Shown: one piece after another, positions 27,289 through 34,596 of the stretch
Layout of the letters: each line of letters opens with the position of its first letter
Position numbering within the stretch: position 1 is the stretch's first letter
Origin: Rhodobacter sp.
Lineage (GTDB): Bacteria; Pseudomonadota; Alphaproteobacteria; Rhodobacterales; Rhodobacteraceae
Assembly (NCBI GenBank): GCA_020250125.1
Contig: JADCEL010000003.1
Coordinates: forward strand, 1 to 47,249
Direction of reading: 5' to 3'
DNA length: 47,249 nucleotides
Notes under the pieces: generated by a model
Seen by the model: only the letters and a program-made list of their open reading frames with translations
Database searches by the model: none
Told to the model about the DNA's origin: nothing
Program-made: the position numbers and the translations under genes

Positions 27289-28845
27289 ATGAAAACCAGC
27301 AATATCAACTACGCGCAGCTTCTTGAAACCAACAACCTGATGCAGATCAACACGGACGAGAGCTATTGGCTGTGCGTCACGCGGACGGTGCAGGAATCCA
27401 AGCTGTTCCCGGTGCCGTCCTACATGATGCTGTCCTATCTGATGGCCTACTATCGCTATCCGTCGCTTCTGCGGAAGATCGAGGGGCGGATGTCGGCCGA
27501 AGAGGTGGGCACGCGGGCCCGCAACATGGGGATCAAGATCCAGAATCCGGGCGTGTCCTGGGGCCTGCCGTGCTTCTATCTGCTGGGCCGGGAGTGGCTG
27601 ATCAACCTTGGCATGCTCAAGCCCACGGATGCGCTGGATGACCTGATCTACGTGATGAATTTCTGGAAAAGGTTCCAGTTGTCGTATCACCGCAATGACG
27701 GCCACATCAACAACAAGGAATTCGGCCACCGGTCGCAGATTCTGAGCGAGGCGCGGGCGCAGGTGTTCCATGCCGATCTGTATGACTGCGTCGCGGGCGA
27801 CGAGTTGCACGAGGCCGCGCAGGCGTTCATGGCCTCGGCCTCGCAATACGGATTCCTGATTTCCTGCGAGAGCCGGATCAGCCTGCACAACCACGGCCCC
27901 TACAAGCTGAACGACACGACCGAGATGATGGTGCGTGACTTCATGGACTTGGCGGAGAGCGATTTCCCCTGGCTGGATGATGTCGCGGCGGGGGTGGAGT
28001 TCAACAACGTCTCGGTCACGATGGCGGTGAAGGACTGCCATTTCTATCTGGTCGACGACTGGGGCAGTTTCGAAGCCAAGCCCGAGTTTTCGGCCGACAA
28101 GCTGGTGGGCGTGGGGCTTTATGCCTCGGACAACCTGTCGGACGGGCATATCCCGTTGGGCATGGGCAGCCGCGAGGAACTCATCGATACGTTCAAGCGG
28201 CTGGAACATCAGGTACGCGAGGCCACAAACAAGCTGTGGCGCAAGATCGCGTCGATGACGCGCGACCAGATGATGGATGCGGGCGCGATCACCTATTTCG
28301 CGATCTGCAAGGATCTGGCCCATGTCGCGGGCGTCTATGACCCCGATGACTGGATGATGGTGGACGAGCGCGCCGAGCGGTTCCGGCCGCTTCTGAACGA
28401 CGAATACAGCCGCGACGTGCTGGGCGAACTGGTGGGGTATCTGTCCAACCCCAGCCAGCGCGTGCAGGAATACACGATGATGCAGCATTCCAACGCGCCG
28501 ACGCGGATGTATTCCAACATCCCCTATGCCGTGCTGGCTGGCGAGCCCTATACGATGACGACGGGGCAGGTGTACCCCGGGATCAGCTATCTGGACCCCA
28601 AGAAGGATGTCTATACCACGACGCGAGGCAAGCTGACGGCGGCCGAGTTCAACCGGCTGAGCCAGGAGTTCACCCCCACCGCCAGCCTGCCGAAGTTCGC
28701 CCATCTGTGCGACACTTGGGTGAAATACAATTACGAAAGCCCGCTGGCGCAGGAGTTCTATCTGCACGAGCAGCGAAATTCGCGCAGGCTGAAGGGCAAG
28801 GGCGCGGGGCTGAGCCGGGCCGATATCGAGGCGCTGCGCAAGTAG
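27289..28845 (+). CDS. Unrecognised 518-residue protein, probable partner subunit of the swivel protein
   Basis: I do not recognise this family. The protein is soluble by appearance (no signal peptide, no membrane segment), rich in Tyr, Trp, His and Asp, and has many short motifs that look conserved: YHRNDGHINNKEFGHRSQ (about 127-144), CESRISLHNHGPYKLNDTTE (about 195-214), DDWGSFEAKPEF and YPGISYLDPKKDVYTTTRG. It begins 13 bases after the swivel gene and has a GAGGGGGGA ribosome site. In PEP synthase and PPDK a swivel domain must meet an acceptor-binding domain. Since no PEP/pyruvate barrel exists in this operon, this protein is my candidate for the organic-substrate-binding part. That role is inference from position only. 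Confidence 0.6.
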   Translation: MKTSNINYAQLLETNNLMQINTDESYWLCVTRTVQESKLFPVPSYMMLSYLMAYYRYPSLLRKIEGRMSAEEVGTRARNMGIKIQNPGVSWGLPCFYLLGREWLINLGMLKPTDALDDLIYVMNFWKRFQLSYHRNDGHINNKEFGHRSQILSEARAQVFHADLYDCVAGDELHEAAQAFMASASQYGFLISCESRISLHNHGPYKLNDTTEMMVRDFMDLAESDFPWLDDVAAGVEFNNVSVTMAVKDCHFYLVDDWGSFEAKPEFSADKLVGVGLYASDNLSDGHIPLGMGSREELIDTFKRLEHQVREATNKLWRKIASMTRDQMMDAGAITYFAICKDLAHVAGVYDPDDWMMVDERAERFRPLLNDEYSRDVLGELVGYLSNPSQRVQEYTMMQHSNAPTRMYSNIPYAVLAGEPYTMTTGQVYPGISYLDPKKDVYTTTRGKLTAAEFNRLSQEFTPTASLPKFAHLCDTWVKYNYESPLAQEFYLHEQRNSRRLKGKGAGLSRADIEALRK

Positions 28846-28920
28846 CGGCTTGCGGGGTGCGACGGGCCACTCCCTGACCGGCGCACCCCCGACCATCGCA
28901 ACACGGCAAGGAATGACCCG

Positions 28921-30390
28921 ATGCAGATCGGAGCACTGGTGCGGCGCGCCGCCATCCATCACGGCCCCCTGGCCTGCCTGACCGAAGGCGGGCGGACGCT
29001 GAGCTATGCCGATTTCGATGCGGCGACCGACCGGCTGGGTAACGCGCTGCTGGCACGGGGCTTGGTGCCGGGCGACCGGGTGGGCGTGCTGCTGCACAAT
29101 TCGATCGAATGCATCATTGCCTATTACGCCCTGGCCAAGGCGGGGCTGGTGCGCGTGGGGATGAACACGCGCGAGGCGCTGGCCGAGCAGAATTACAAGC
29201 TGGCCGACAGCGAGAGCCGCGCGGTGATTCATGGCGGGGTCGAGGGGCTGGAGCCCGAAATCCAGATCGGCTGGGACGAGCTGTGCGCGATGATCGCCGG
29301 GGGCGAGGACGCGCCCTGCGCGGTGGACCGGGCGCTGGATGCGCCCTATCGGCTGGGCTATACCGGCGGCACGACGGGCAAGCCCAAGGCGGTTACGCTG
29401 ACCACGCGGGGCGAGTTGTCGGAGCTGTCGGCCTTTCTGACCGATCTGGTGCCCGGCATCCGGCGCGGCGATACGTTCCTGCATGCGGCACCCATCGCGC
29501 ATGCCTCGGGCGCGTTTTTTCTGCCGGCGCTGGTGCGGGGCGCGCGGTCGCTGGTGATGACCAAGTTCGACTGTGCCGAATTCATCACGCTGGCGCAGTC
29601 CGAACGCGCCACGATGACGTTCCTGGTGCCCACGATGCTGGCGATGCTGCTGGAATCCCCCGGCATCGACGACGCGGATTTTCATTTTAACCGCATCGCT
29701 TATGGTGCCTCGCCCATTGCCGAGAGCGTGTTGCGCCGGGCGGAGGCACGGTTTGGCCGGATCTTTGCCCAGACCTATGGCCAGGCCGAGAGCCCGATGG
29801 TGATCACCTATCTTGCGCCCGAGGATCATGACCGGATCGGGTCTTGCGGGCGGCCGTTCACCATTGTCGAGGTGGCGGTGCTGGATGACGAGGACTGCGA
29901 GGTGCCGGTGGGCCAGACCGGCGAGATCTGCTGCCGCGGGCCGCAGACCATGGCCTGTTACTGGAACCGCCCCGAGGCCACGGCGCAGGCGTTCCGCAAC
30001 GGATGGCTGCATACCGGCGACGTGGGGCGGATGGATGCGGACGGGTTTTTCTACATCCTGGACCGCAAGAACGACATGTTGATCTCGGGCGGGTACAACA
30101 TCTATCCGCGCGAGGTGGAGGATGTGCTGCTGGCCTTTCCCGGCGTGGTCGAGGCGGCGGTGGTGGGCCTGCCCGACGAGGTCTGGGGCGACCGGGTGCA
30201 TGCGGTGGTGTCGGGGCGCGCGGAGCTCGACCCCGAGGCGCTGCTGGCCCATGCGCGCGTCCATCTGGCGCGGCACAAATGCCCCAAGGCGATCGAGGTC
30301 TGGCCCAATCTGCCCAAGAGTGGCGCGAACAAGATTTTGCGGCGCACGGTGCGCGACCGGGTCATTGCCGCGCAAGGAGGACAGTCATGA
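28921..30390 (+). CDS. AMP-forming acyl-CoA synthetase (ligase 2)
   Basis: A 489-residue adenylate-forming enzyme with YTGGTTGKPKA (about 144-154), QTYGQAES, GWLHTGDVG, the hinge DRKNDMLISGG and C-terminal SGANKILRR (Lys present, spacing slightly unusual). It activates a carboxylic acid as a CoA thioester. It follows the 518-residue protein by 75 bases and overlaps the next gene by ATGA, so it belongs to the operon. A carboxylase that acts on a free ketone would produce a free 3-keto acid. A ligase here could convert that product to the CoA ester for the thiolase at 36050. Confidence 0.9.
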   Translation: MQIGALVRRAAIHHGPLACLTEGGRTLSYADFDAATDRLGNALLARGLVPGDRVGVLLHNSIECIIAYYALAKAGLVRVGMNTREALAEQNYKLADSESRAVIHGGVEGLEPEIQIGWDELCAMIAGGEDAPCAVDRALDAPYRLGYTGGTTGKPKAVTLTTRGELSELSAFLTDLVPGIRRGDTFLHAAPIAHASGAFFLPALVRGARSLVMTKFDCAEFITLAQSERATMTFLVPTMLAMLLESPGIDDADFHFNRIAYGASPIAESVLRRAEARFGRIFAQTYGQAESPMVITYLAPEDHDRIGSCGRPFTIVEVAVLDDEDCEVPVGQTGEICCRGPQTMACYWNRPEATAQAFRNGWLHTGDVGRMDADGFFYILDRKNDMLISGGYNIYPREVEDVLLAFPGVVEAAVVGLPDEVWGDRVHAVVSGRAELDPEALLAHARVHLARHKCPKAIEVWPNLPKSGANKILRRTVRDRVIAAQGGQS

Positions 30391-30989
30391 AAGACCCGCA
30401 ACTGGCCCTGCATGGCCTGGCGATCAAGAAGCACGGCGACGCGGCCGAGGTGGCGGCGATCACCGGGCTGGACCCGGCCCGGGTGCAGGCCCTGCTGGAC
30501 GAGGCCGTGGCGGCAGAGCGTGTGGTCAAGGCGGGCGCGAAATACATGCTGCAGCCCGTGGCGCAGATCGCGCTGCGCACCGCCTATTCGCGTGATTGCG
30601 CGGCCGAGCGGGCGAACCCGGTGATGGCCGAGGGCTATGCCGCCTTTGAGAAGATCAACGAGCATCTCAAGCAGCTGATCACCGACTGGCAGACCCTGCC
30701 GGTGGGGGGCAGCCGGATTCCCAACGACCATTCCGACGAGGCCTATGACGCCAGAATCATTGACCGGCTGGGCGCGCTGCATGACCGGGCAGAGCCGATG
30801 CTGGACCGGCTGGCCAGCGGCCTGCCGCGTCTGGCGATCTACAAGGATCACCTGAGGGCGGCGCTGGAGAAGGCCGAGGATGGCGAGATTGCCTGGGTAT
30901 CGGACGCAAGGATTGCGAGCTATCACACGGTGTGGTTCGAGCTGCACGAGGATTTGATCCGCGTGCTTGGGCGCCAGAGGATCGAATGA
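30387..30989 (+). CDS. Unrecognised 200-residue helical protein in phosphotransfer operon
   Basis: The family is not recognised with certainty. Residues 1-65 look like a small winged-helix domain (HGLAIKKHGDAAEVAAITG, then LDPARVQALLDEAVAAERVV) of the kind I have seen beside or fused to PEP-utilising enzymes in actinobacteria. Residues 80-200 are predicted largely helical, with DHSDEAYDARIIDRLGALHD. It is held between ligase 2 and the PPDK-like gene by four-base ATGA overlaps on both sides, which argues for stoichiometric production with them. It is probably an accessory or regulatory subunit of the phosphotransfer enzyme, rather than a free transcription factor. Confidence 0.55.
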   Translation: MKDPQLALHGLAIKKHGDAAEVAAITGLDPARVQALLDEAVAAERVVKAGAKYMLQPVAQIALRTAYSRDCAAERANPVMAEGYAAFEKINEHLKQLITDWQTLPVGGSRIPNDHSDEAYDARIIDRLGALHDRAEPMLDRLASGLPRLAIYKDHLRAALEKAEDGEIAWVSDARIASYHTVWFELHEDLIRVLGRQRIE

Positions 30990-32734
30990 CCGCGCGCTGG
31001 ACCCTGCGGCTGGGCGGGCATGACCTGCCGGACCGGGCGCTGATCGGCGGCAAGGCTTGGTCGATTGCGCGGATGGCCGCGCTGGGGCTGCCGGTGCCGC
31101 CGGCCTTTGTCATCACCACGCGGGCCTGCGCGGCCGCGCAGGAGGGCGCGTTTCCCGAGGGGCTGGCCGAAGAGATTGCCGAAGGCATGGCCTGGCTGGA
31201 GGCGCAGACGGGGCGGCGGTTTGGCACCGGGCCTGCGCCGCTGCTCGTCTCGGTCCGGTCGGGGGCACCGGTGTCGATGCCGGGGATGATGGACACGATC
31301 CTGAACATGGGGATCTGCGAGGCGACCGAAGGTGCGCTTGCGGCCGAGACGGGTGATGCCGCCTTTGCCCGCGACACGCACCGGCGGTTCTGGGATCTGT
31401 ATGCCCATATCGTGCTGAAATCGGGGATTGACGGGTTTGACCCCGGTGGCACGCCCGCGACATGGGCGCAGGCGCTGGCGGCGGCCGGGGGTGCGATGCC
31501 GCCCGCCCCGGGCGACCGGCTGCATGCCGCGATCCGTGCCGTGTTCGACAGCTGGAATTCGCGCCGGGCGAAACGTTATCGCCAGCATCACGGCATCGCC
31601 GATGATCTGGGCACCGCCGTGACGGTGCAGGCGATGGTGTTTGGCAACCTGTCCGATACTTCCGGAACGGGGGTCATGTTCAGCCGCAACCCGATCACCG
31701 GAGAGCGGGTACCTTATGGCGAGTATCTGCCCCGCGCGCAGGGCGAGGATGTGGTGTCAGGCAAGTTCACGCCCCGCCCGCTGGCCGCGATGCCGGAGAC
31801 TGTGCCCGAGGCCTATCACACGCTGCTGGCGGCGGCCGAGAGGCTGGAGCAGGACAGCGACGACGTGCAAGATATCGAGTTCACCGTGCAGAACGGGTGG
31901 CTGTACCTGCTGCAGTCGCGCGCGGCAAAGCGGGCGCCGGCCGCTGCGGTGCGCATCGCGGTGGAGATGGTGCGCGAGGGCCGGATCAGCCCCGCCACCG
32001 CGCTGGGCCATGTCACGCCCGATCAGGTGCGCACCGTGCTGGCCCCGCGCCTGCCCGAGGCGACCGCCGCAGCCGCCGCCGTGCTGGCGCAGGGCGAGGC
32101 CGCCTGTCCGGGGATCGGGATCGGCGTGGTCGTGACCGATACGGACGAGGCGGAAAGGCTGGCCGCCACGGGGGCGGACGTGATCCTGGCCCGTGCGACC
32201 ACCAGCCCCGAGGATCTGCATGGCATGATCGTGGCCAAGGCCGTGATTACCGAGCAGGGCGGGTCCACCAGCCATGCCGCCGTGGTCAGCCGTGCGCTGG
32301 GCGTGGCCTGCGTAGTGGGCTGTGGCCTGGGGCAGGTGACGGCGCTGGCGGGCCAGACCGTGACGGTTGATGGTGCCACGGGGCGCATCTATCGCGGCGC
32401 GCTGGCCGCGCTGGTGCCGGACGAGCTGAACGATGCCGATCTGTCGATGCTGCGCGGCTGGGCCGAGGCGGCCAGCCCGGTGACCGTCCTGCCCTTTGGC
32501 ACCGATGTACCGGGGCTGGTTGATCTGAACGCGGCCGAGGGCGGGGAAGACCCTGCCAACCTGCCGCGCCTGCTGACCGGTGCCACGGCCGCGACGGGCG
32601 GGGCGCTGTCGACCGAGGCCGGGATGGCCGCCGCTCTTGCCGCGGGGGTGCGGACGATCACTGGCACCCCCAGCCTGCCCCTGCTTGTCGCGGCCGCGCG
32701 TGCGGCGCGCCAGACCCGAGAGACGAGGACATAA
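30986..32734 (+). CDS. PPDK-like ATP-grasp plus phosphohistidine protein lacking the PEP/pyruvate barrel
   Basis: A 582-residue protein. The ATP-grasp part (about 1-330) has LIGGKAWSIARMAALGLPVP, the PPDK hallmark VRSGAPVSMPGMMDTILNMG (about 86-105) and GVMFSRNPITGE. The swivel part (about 375-490) has EQGGSTSHAAVVSRALGV with His430 as phospho-acceptor. True pyruvate, phosphate dikinases run to about 870-900 residues and end in a TIM-barrel PEP/pyruvate domain. Here only about 90 unrelated-looking residues follow, so it cannot itself make or use PEP. It most likely autophosphorylates from ATP (possibly with Pi, as PPDK does) and passes the phosphoryl group on. Its start overlaps the upstream stop (ATGA) and its stop overlaps the BCCP start (TAATG), tying it to the carboxylase genes. 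Confidence 0.85.
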   Translation: MTARWTLRLGGHDLPDRALIGGKAWSIARMAALGLPVPPAFVITTRACAAAQEGAFPEGLAEEIAEGMAWLEAQTGRRFGTGPAPLLVSVRSGAPVSMPGMMDTILNMGICEATEGALAAETGDAAFARDTHRRFWDLYAHIVLKSGIDGFDPGGTPATWAQALAAAGGAMPPAPGDRLHAAIRAVFDSWNSRRAKRYRQHHGIADDLGTAVTVQAMVFGNLSDTSGTGVMFSRNPITGERVPYGEYLPRAQGEDVVSGKFTPRPLAAMPETVPEAYHTLLAAAERLEQDSDDVQDIEFTVQNGWLYLLQSRAAKRAPAAAVRIAVEMVREGRISPATALGHVTPDQVRTVLAPRLPEATAAAAAVLAQGEAACPGIGIGVVVTDTDEAERLAATGADVILARATTSPEDLHGMIVAKAVITEQGGSTSHAAVVSRALGVACVVGCGLGQVTALAGQTVTVDGATGRIYRGALAALVPDELNDADLSMLRGWAEAASPVTVLPFGTDVPGLVDLNAAEGGEDPANLPRLLTGATAATGGALSTEAGMAAALAAGVRTITGTPSLPLLVAAARAARQTRETRT

Positions 32735-33231
32735 TGCCCATGAAACCCGCTGACATCGAAGCCTTGGTCGACCTGTTCGGCAAGTCGGGCTGGGACGAAT
32801 TGCATATCGAGATCGACGGCGAGGAATTGTTCCTGTCGCGCGATTCACGGGCGCGGGGGGCGGGGGCCGGGGCGGTGCCGGGAACTGCTGCGCCGATGGC
32901 GGCGGCCCCTGCGGCGGCTGCCGTGGCGGTGGCACCGCCGGCGGCGCCGCCTGCCGCCGCCGCTGCGGCCCCCGCGGCCCGGCCTGCGCATTGGGTGGCG
33001 ATCAAGGCGGCCAACCTGGGGACCTATTACCGCGCCGCCAGCCCCGAGGCGCCCCCCTATGTCACGCTGGGTGCCCGGGTCAGCGCCGAGAGCGAGGTCT
33101 GCATGATCGAGGTGATGAAGCTGTTCACCACGATCCGCGCAGGCATTGCCGGGACCGTGCGCGAGATCTGCGTCAGCGATGGCCAGATGGTCGAGTTCGG
33201 CCAGGACCTCATCTGGATCGAGCCGGCCTGA
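32734..33231 (+). CDS. Biotin carboxyl carrier protein subunit
   Basis: A 165-residue protein with an AccB-like N-terminus (DIEALVDLFGKSGWDELHIE), a long Ala/Pro linker (about 40-85) and a C-terminal biotinyl domain (about 86-165). The biotin site is VCMIEVMKLFTT with Lys129. Val replaces the Ala of the usual EAMKM/EAMKL, a tolerated but uncommon change. The domain also shows the AccB-type thumb region (TYYRAASPEAPPYV). It carries CO2 as carboxybiotin between the biotin carboxylase at 33231 and the carboxyltransferase at 34597. TAATG and TGATG overlaps connect it to both neighbours. The window has no AccA/AccD-type carboxyltransferase beside it, so it does not look like the housekeeping acetyl-CoA carboxylase. 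Confidence 0.88.
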   Translation: MPMKPADIEALVDLFGKSGWDELHIEIDGEELFLSRDSRARGAGAGAVPGTAAPMAAAPAAAAVAVAPPAAPPAAAAAAPAARPAHWVAIKAANLGTYYRAASPEAPPYVTLGARVSAESEVCMIEVMKLFTTIRAGIAGTVREICVSDGQMVEFGQDLIWIEPA

Positions 33232-34592
33232 TGGGGATCAACCGCCTTTTTGTCGCCAACCGGGGCGAGATCGCGCTGCGCATCCTGCGTACGGCAAAAA
33301 AGCTGGGGCTGGAGACGGTGCTGGCCGTGTCGGATGCCGACCGCGACAGCCTGCCCGCGCAGATGGCTGACCGGGCGGTCTGTCTGGGCCCGGCGCAGGC
33401 CACGAAAAGCTATCTCGATATCGGCCTTGTCCTGCATGCGGCCAAGGCCACCGGCTGTGACGCGCTGCACCCCGGTTACGGGTTTCTGTCCGAGCGCCCC
33501 GAACTGTCGCGCCGCTGCGAGGCGGAGGGGATCATCTTTGTCGGGCCGCGCGCCGGGTCGATCAAGGCGCTGGGCGACAAGCTGTCGGCCATCGCGCTGG
33601 CCCGGGCGGCGGGCGTGCCGACCGTGCCCGGCACCGACCATATCGCCACGGTCGCCCATGCGCAGGCGGCGGCCAAGGAGATTGGCTATCCCGTTGTCAT
33701 AAAGGCGTCGGCCGGCGGCGGCGGCAAGGGGATGTTCCGCGCGAACAGCCCTGCCGATCTGGCAGCCCGGTTTGACAGCGCCAGCCGCGAGGCGCTGGCC
33801 GCGTTTGGCGACGGGCGGCTGTATCTGGAGCGGTTCGTTGAGGCCGCGCGCCATGTCGAGGTGCAGGTGGTGGGGGATGGCGAGGGGGCCGTCATCCACT
33901 TTGGCGACCGGGATTGTTCTGTGCAGCGGCGCTATCAGAAGCTGATCGAGGAAGGCCCGGTCACCGCGATGCCCGCCGCGCTGCAAGAGCGGCTGCGGGC
34001 GGCGGCGGTGCAGCTGACATCCTTTGCCAAGTACCGCAACGCCGGCACGGTCGAGTTCCTGTATGACGTGACCCGTCAGGAGTTCTATTTCATCGAGGTG
34101 AACAGCCGGATTCAGGTGGAGCATCCGGTGTCGGAAGAGATCACCGGGCAGGACCTGATCGCGCTCCAACTGTCGGTCGCGGCGGGGCAGGGGATTGGCG
34201 TCACGCAGGAACAGGTGCGCGTCAGCGGCCATGCGCTGGAGGTGCGGATCAATGCCGAGGACCCGATGCAGGGATTTCAGCCCCGCCCCGGCCGGGTCAC
34301 GGGCTGGGCCCCGCCCGCAGGCCCCGGCATCCGCATCGACAGCCATATCCGCGCGGGCGACCTGATCCCACCGTTCTATGACAGCATGGTGGGCAAGCTG
34401 ATTGTCCACGGCAGCGACCGCAGCGCCGCCATCGAGGGCATGCTGCGCGCAATCCGCGATTTCCGCATCGAGGGGCCGAAAACCACCCTGGCCCTGGCCG
34501 CCCATGTCATCGGCCACCCTGACTTTGCCGACAACCGATTCACGACACGGTGGCTGGAGGACAAAGCCCTCCCCGCCTATCTCAAGGAGTGA
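33231..34592 (+). CDS. Biotin carboxylase subunit
   Basis: A 453-residue stand-alone biotin carboxylase, normal for AccC/PycA length. It has the N-terminal VANRGEIALRILRTAKKLG, HPGYGFLSERPEL, the ATP-binding glycine loop SAGGGGKGM (about 160-168), HVEVQVVGDG, RDCSVQRRYQKLIEE and the catalytic FIEVNSRIQVEHPVSEEITG. It uses ATP and bicarbonate to carboxylate biotin on the carrier encoded immediately upstream (TGATG overlap). The usual MNTR is VNSR here, a mild variation. The carboxyltransferase gene begins four bases after its stop. Confidence 0.93.
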   Translation: MGINRLFVANRGEIALRILRTAKKLGLETVLAVSDADRDSLPAQMADRAVCLGPAQATKSYLDIGLVLHAAKATGCDALHPGYGFLSERPELSRRCEAEGIIFVGPRAGSIKALGDKLSAIALARAAGVPTVPGTDHIATVAHAQAAAKEIGYPVVIKASAGGGGKGMFRANSPADLAARFDSASREALAAFGDGRLYLERFVEAARHVEVQVVGDGEGAVIHFGDRDCSVQRRYQKLIEEGPVTAMPAALQERLRAAAVQLTSFAKYRNAGTVEFLYDVTRQEFYFIEVNSRIQVEHPVSEEITGQDLIALQLSVAAGQGIGVTQEQVRVSGHALEVRINAEDPMQGFQPRPGRVTGWAPPAGPGIRIDSHIRAGDLIPPFYDSMVGKLIVHGSDRSAAIEGMLRAIRDFRIEGPKTTLALAAHVIGHPDFADNRFTTRWLEDKALPAYLKE

Positions 34593-34596
34593 CCCC

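Noticed and set aside
27151..30375. A 1074-codon open frame on the minus strand
   Set aside because: It is antisense to the swivel, 518-residue and ligase genes, is rich in Arg/His/Gln/Pro as expected for the complement of high-GC coding DNA, and has no recognisable motif.
30986..32734. A complete pyruvate, phosphate dikinase
   Set aside because: The protein ends after the swivel domain and about 90 further residues; the PEP/pyruvate TIM barrel (about 300 residues) is missing.
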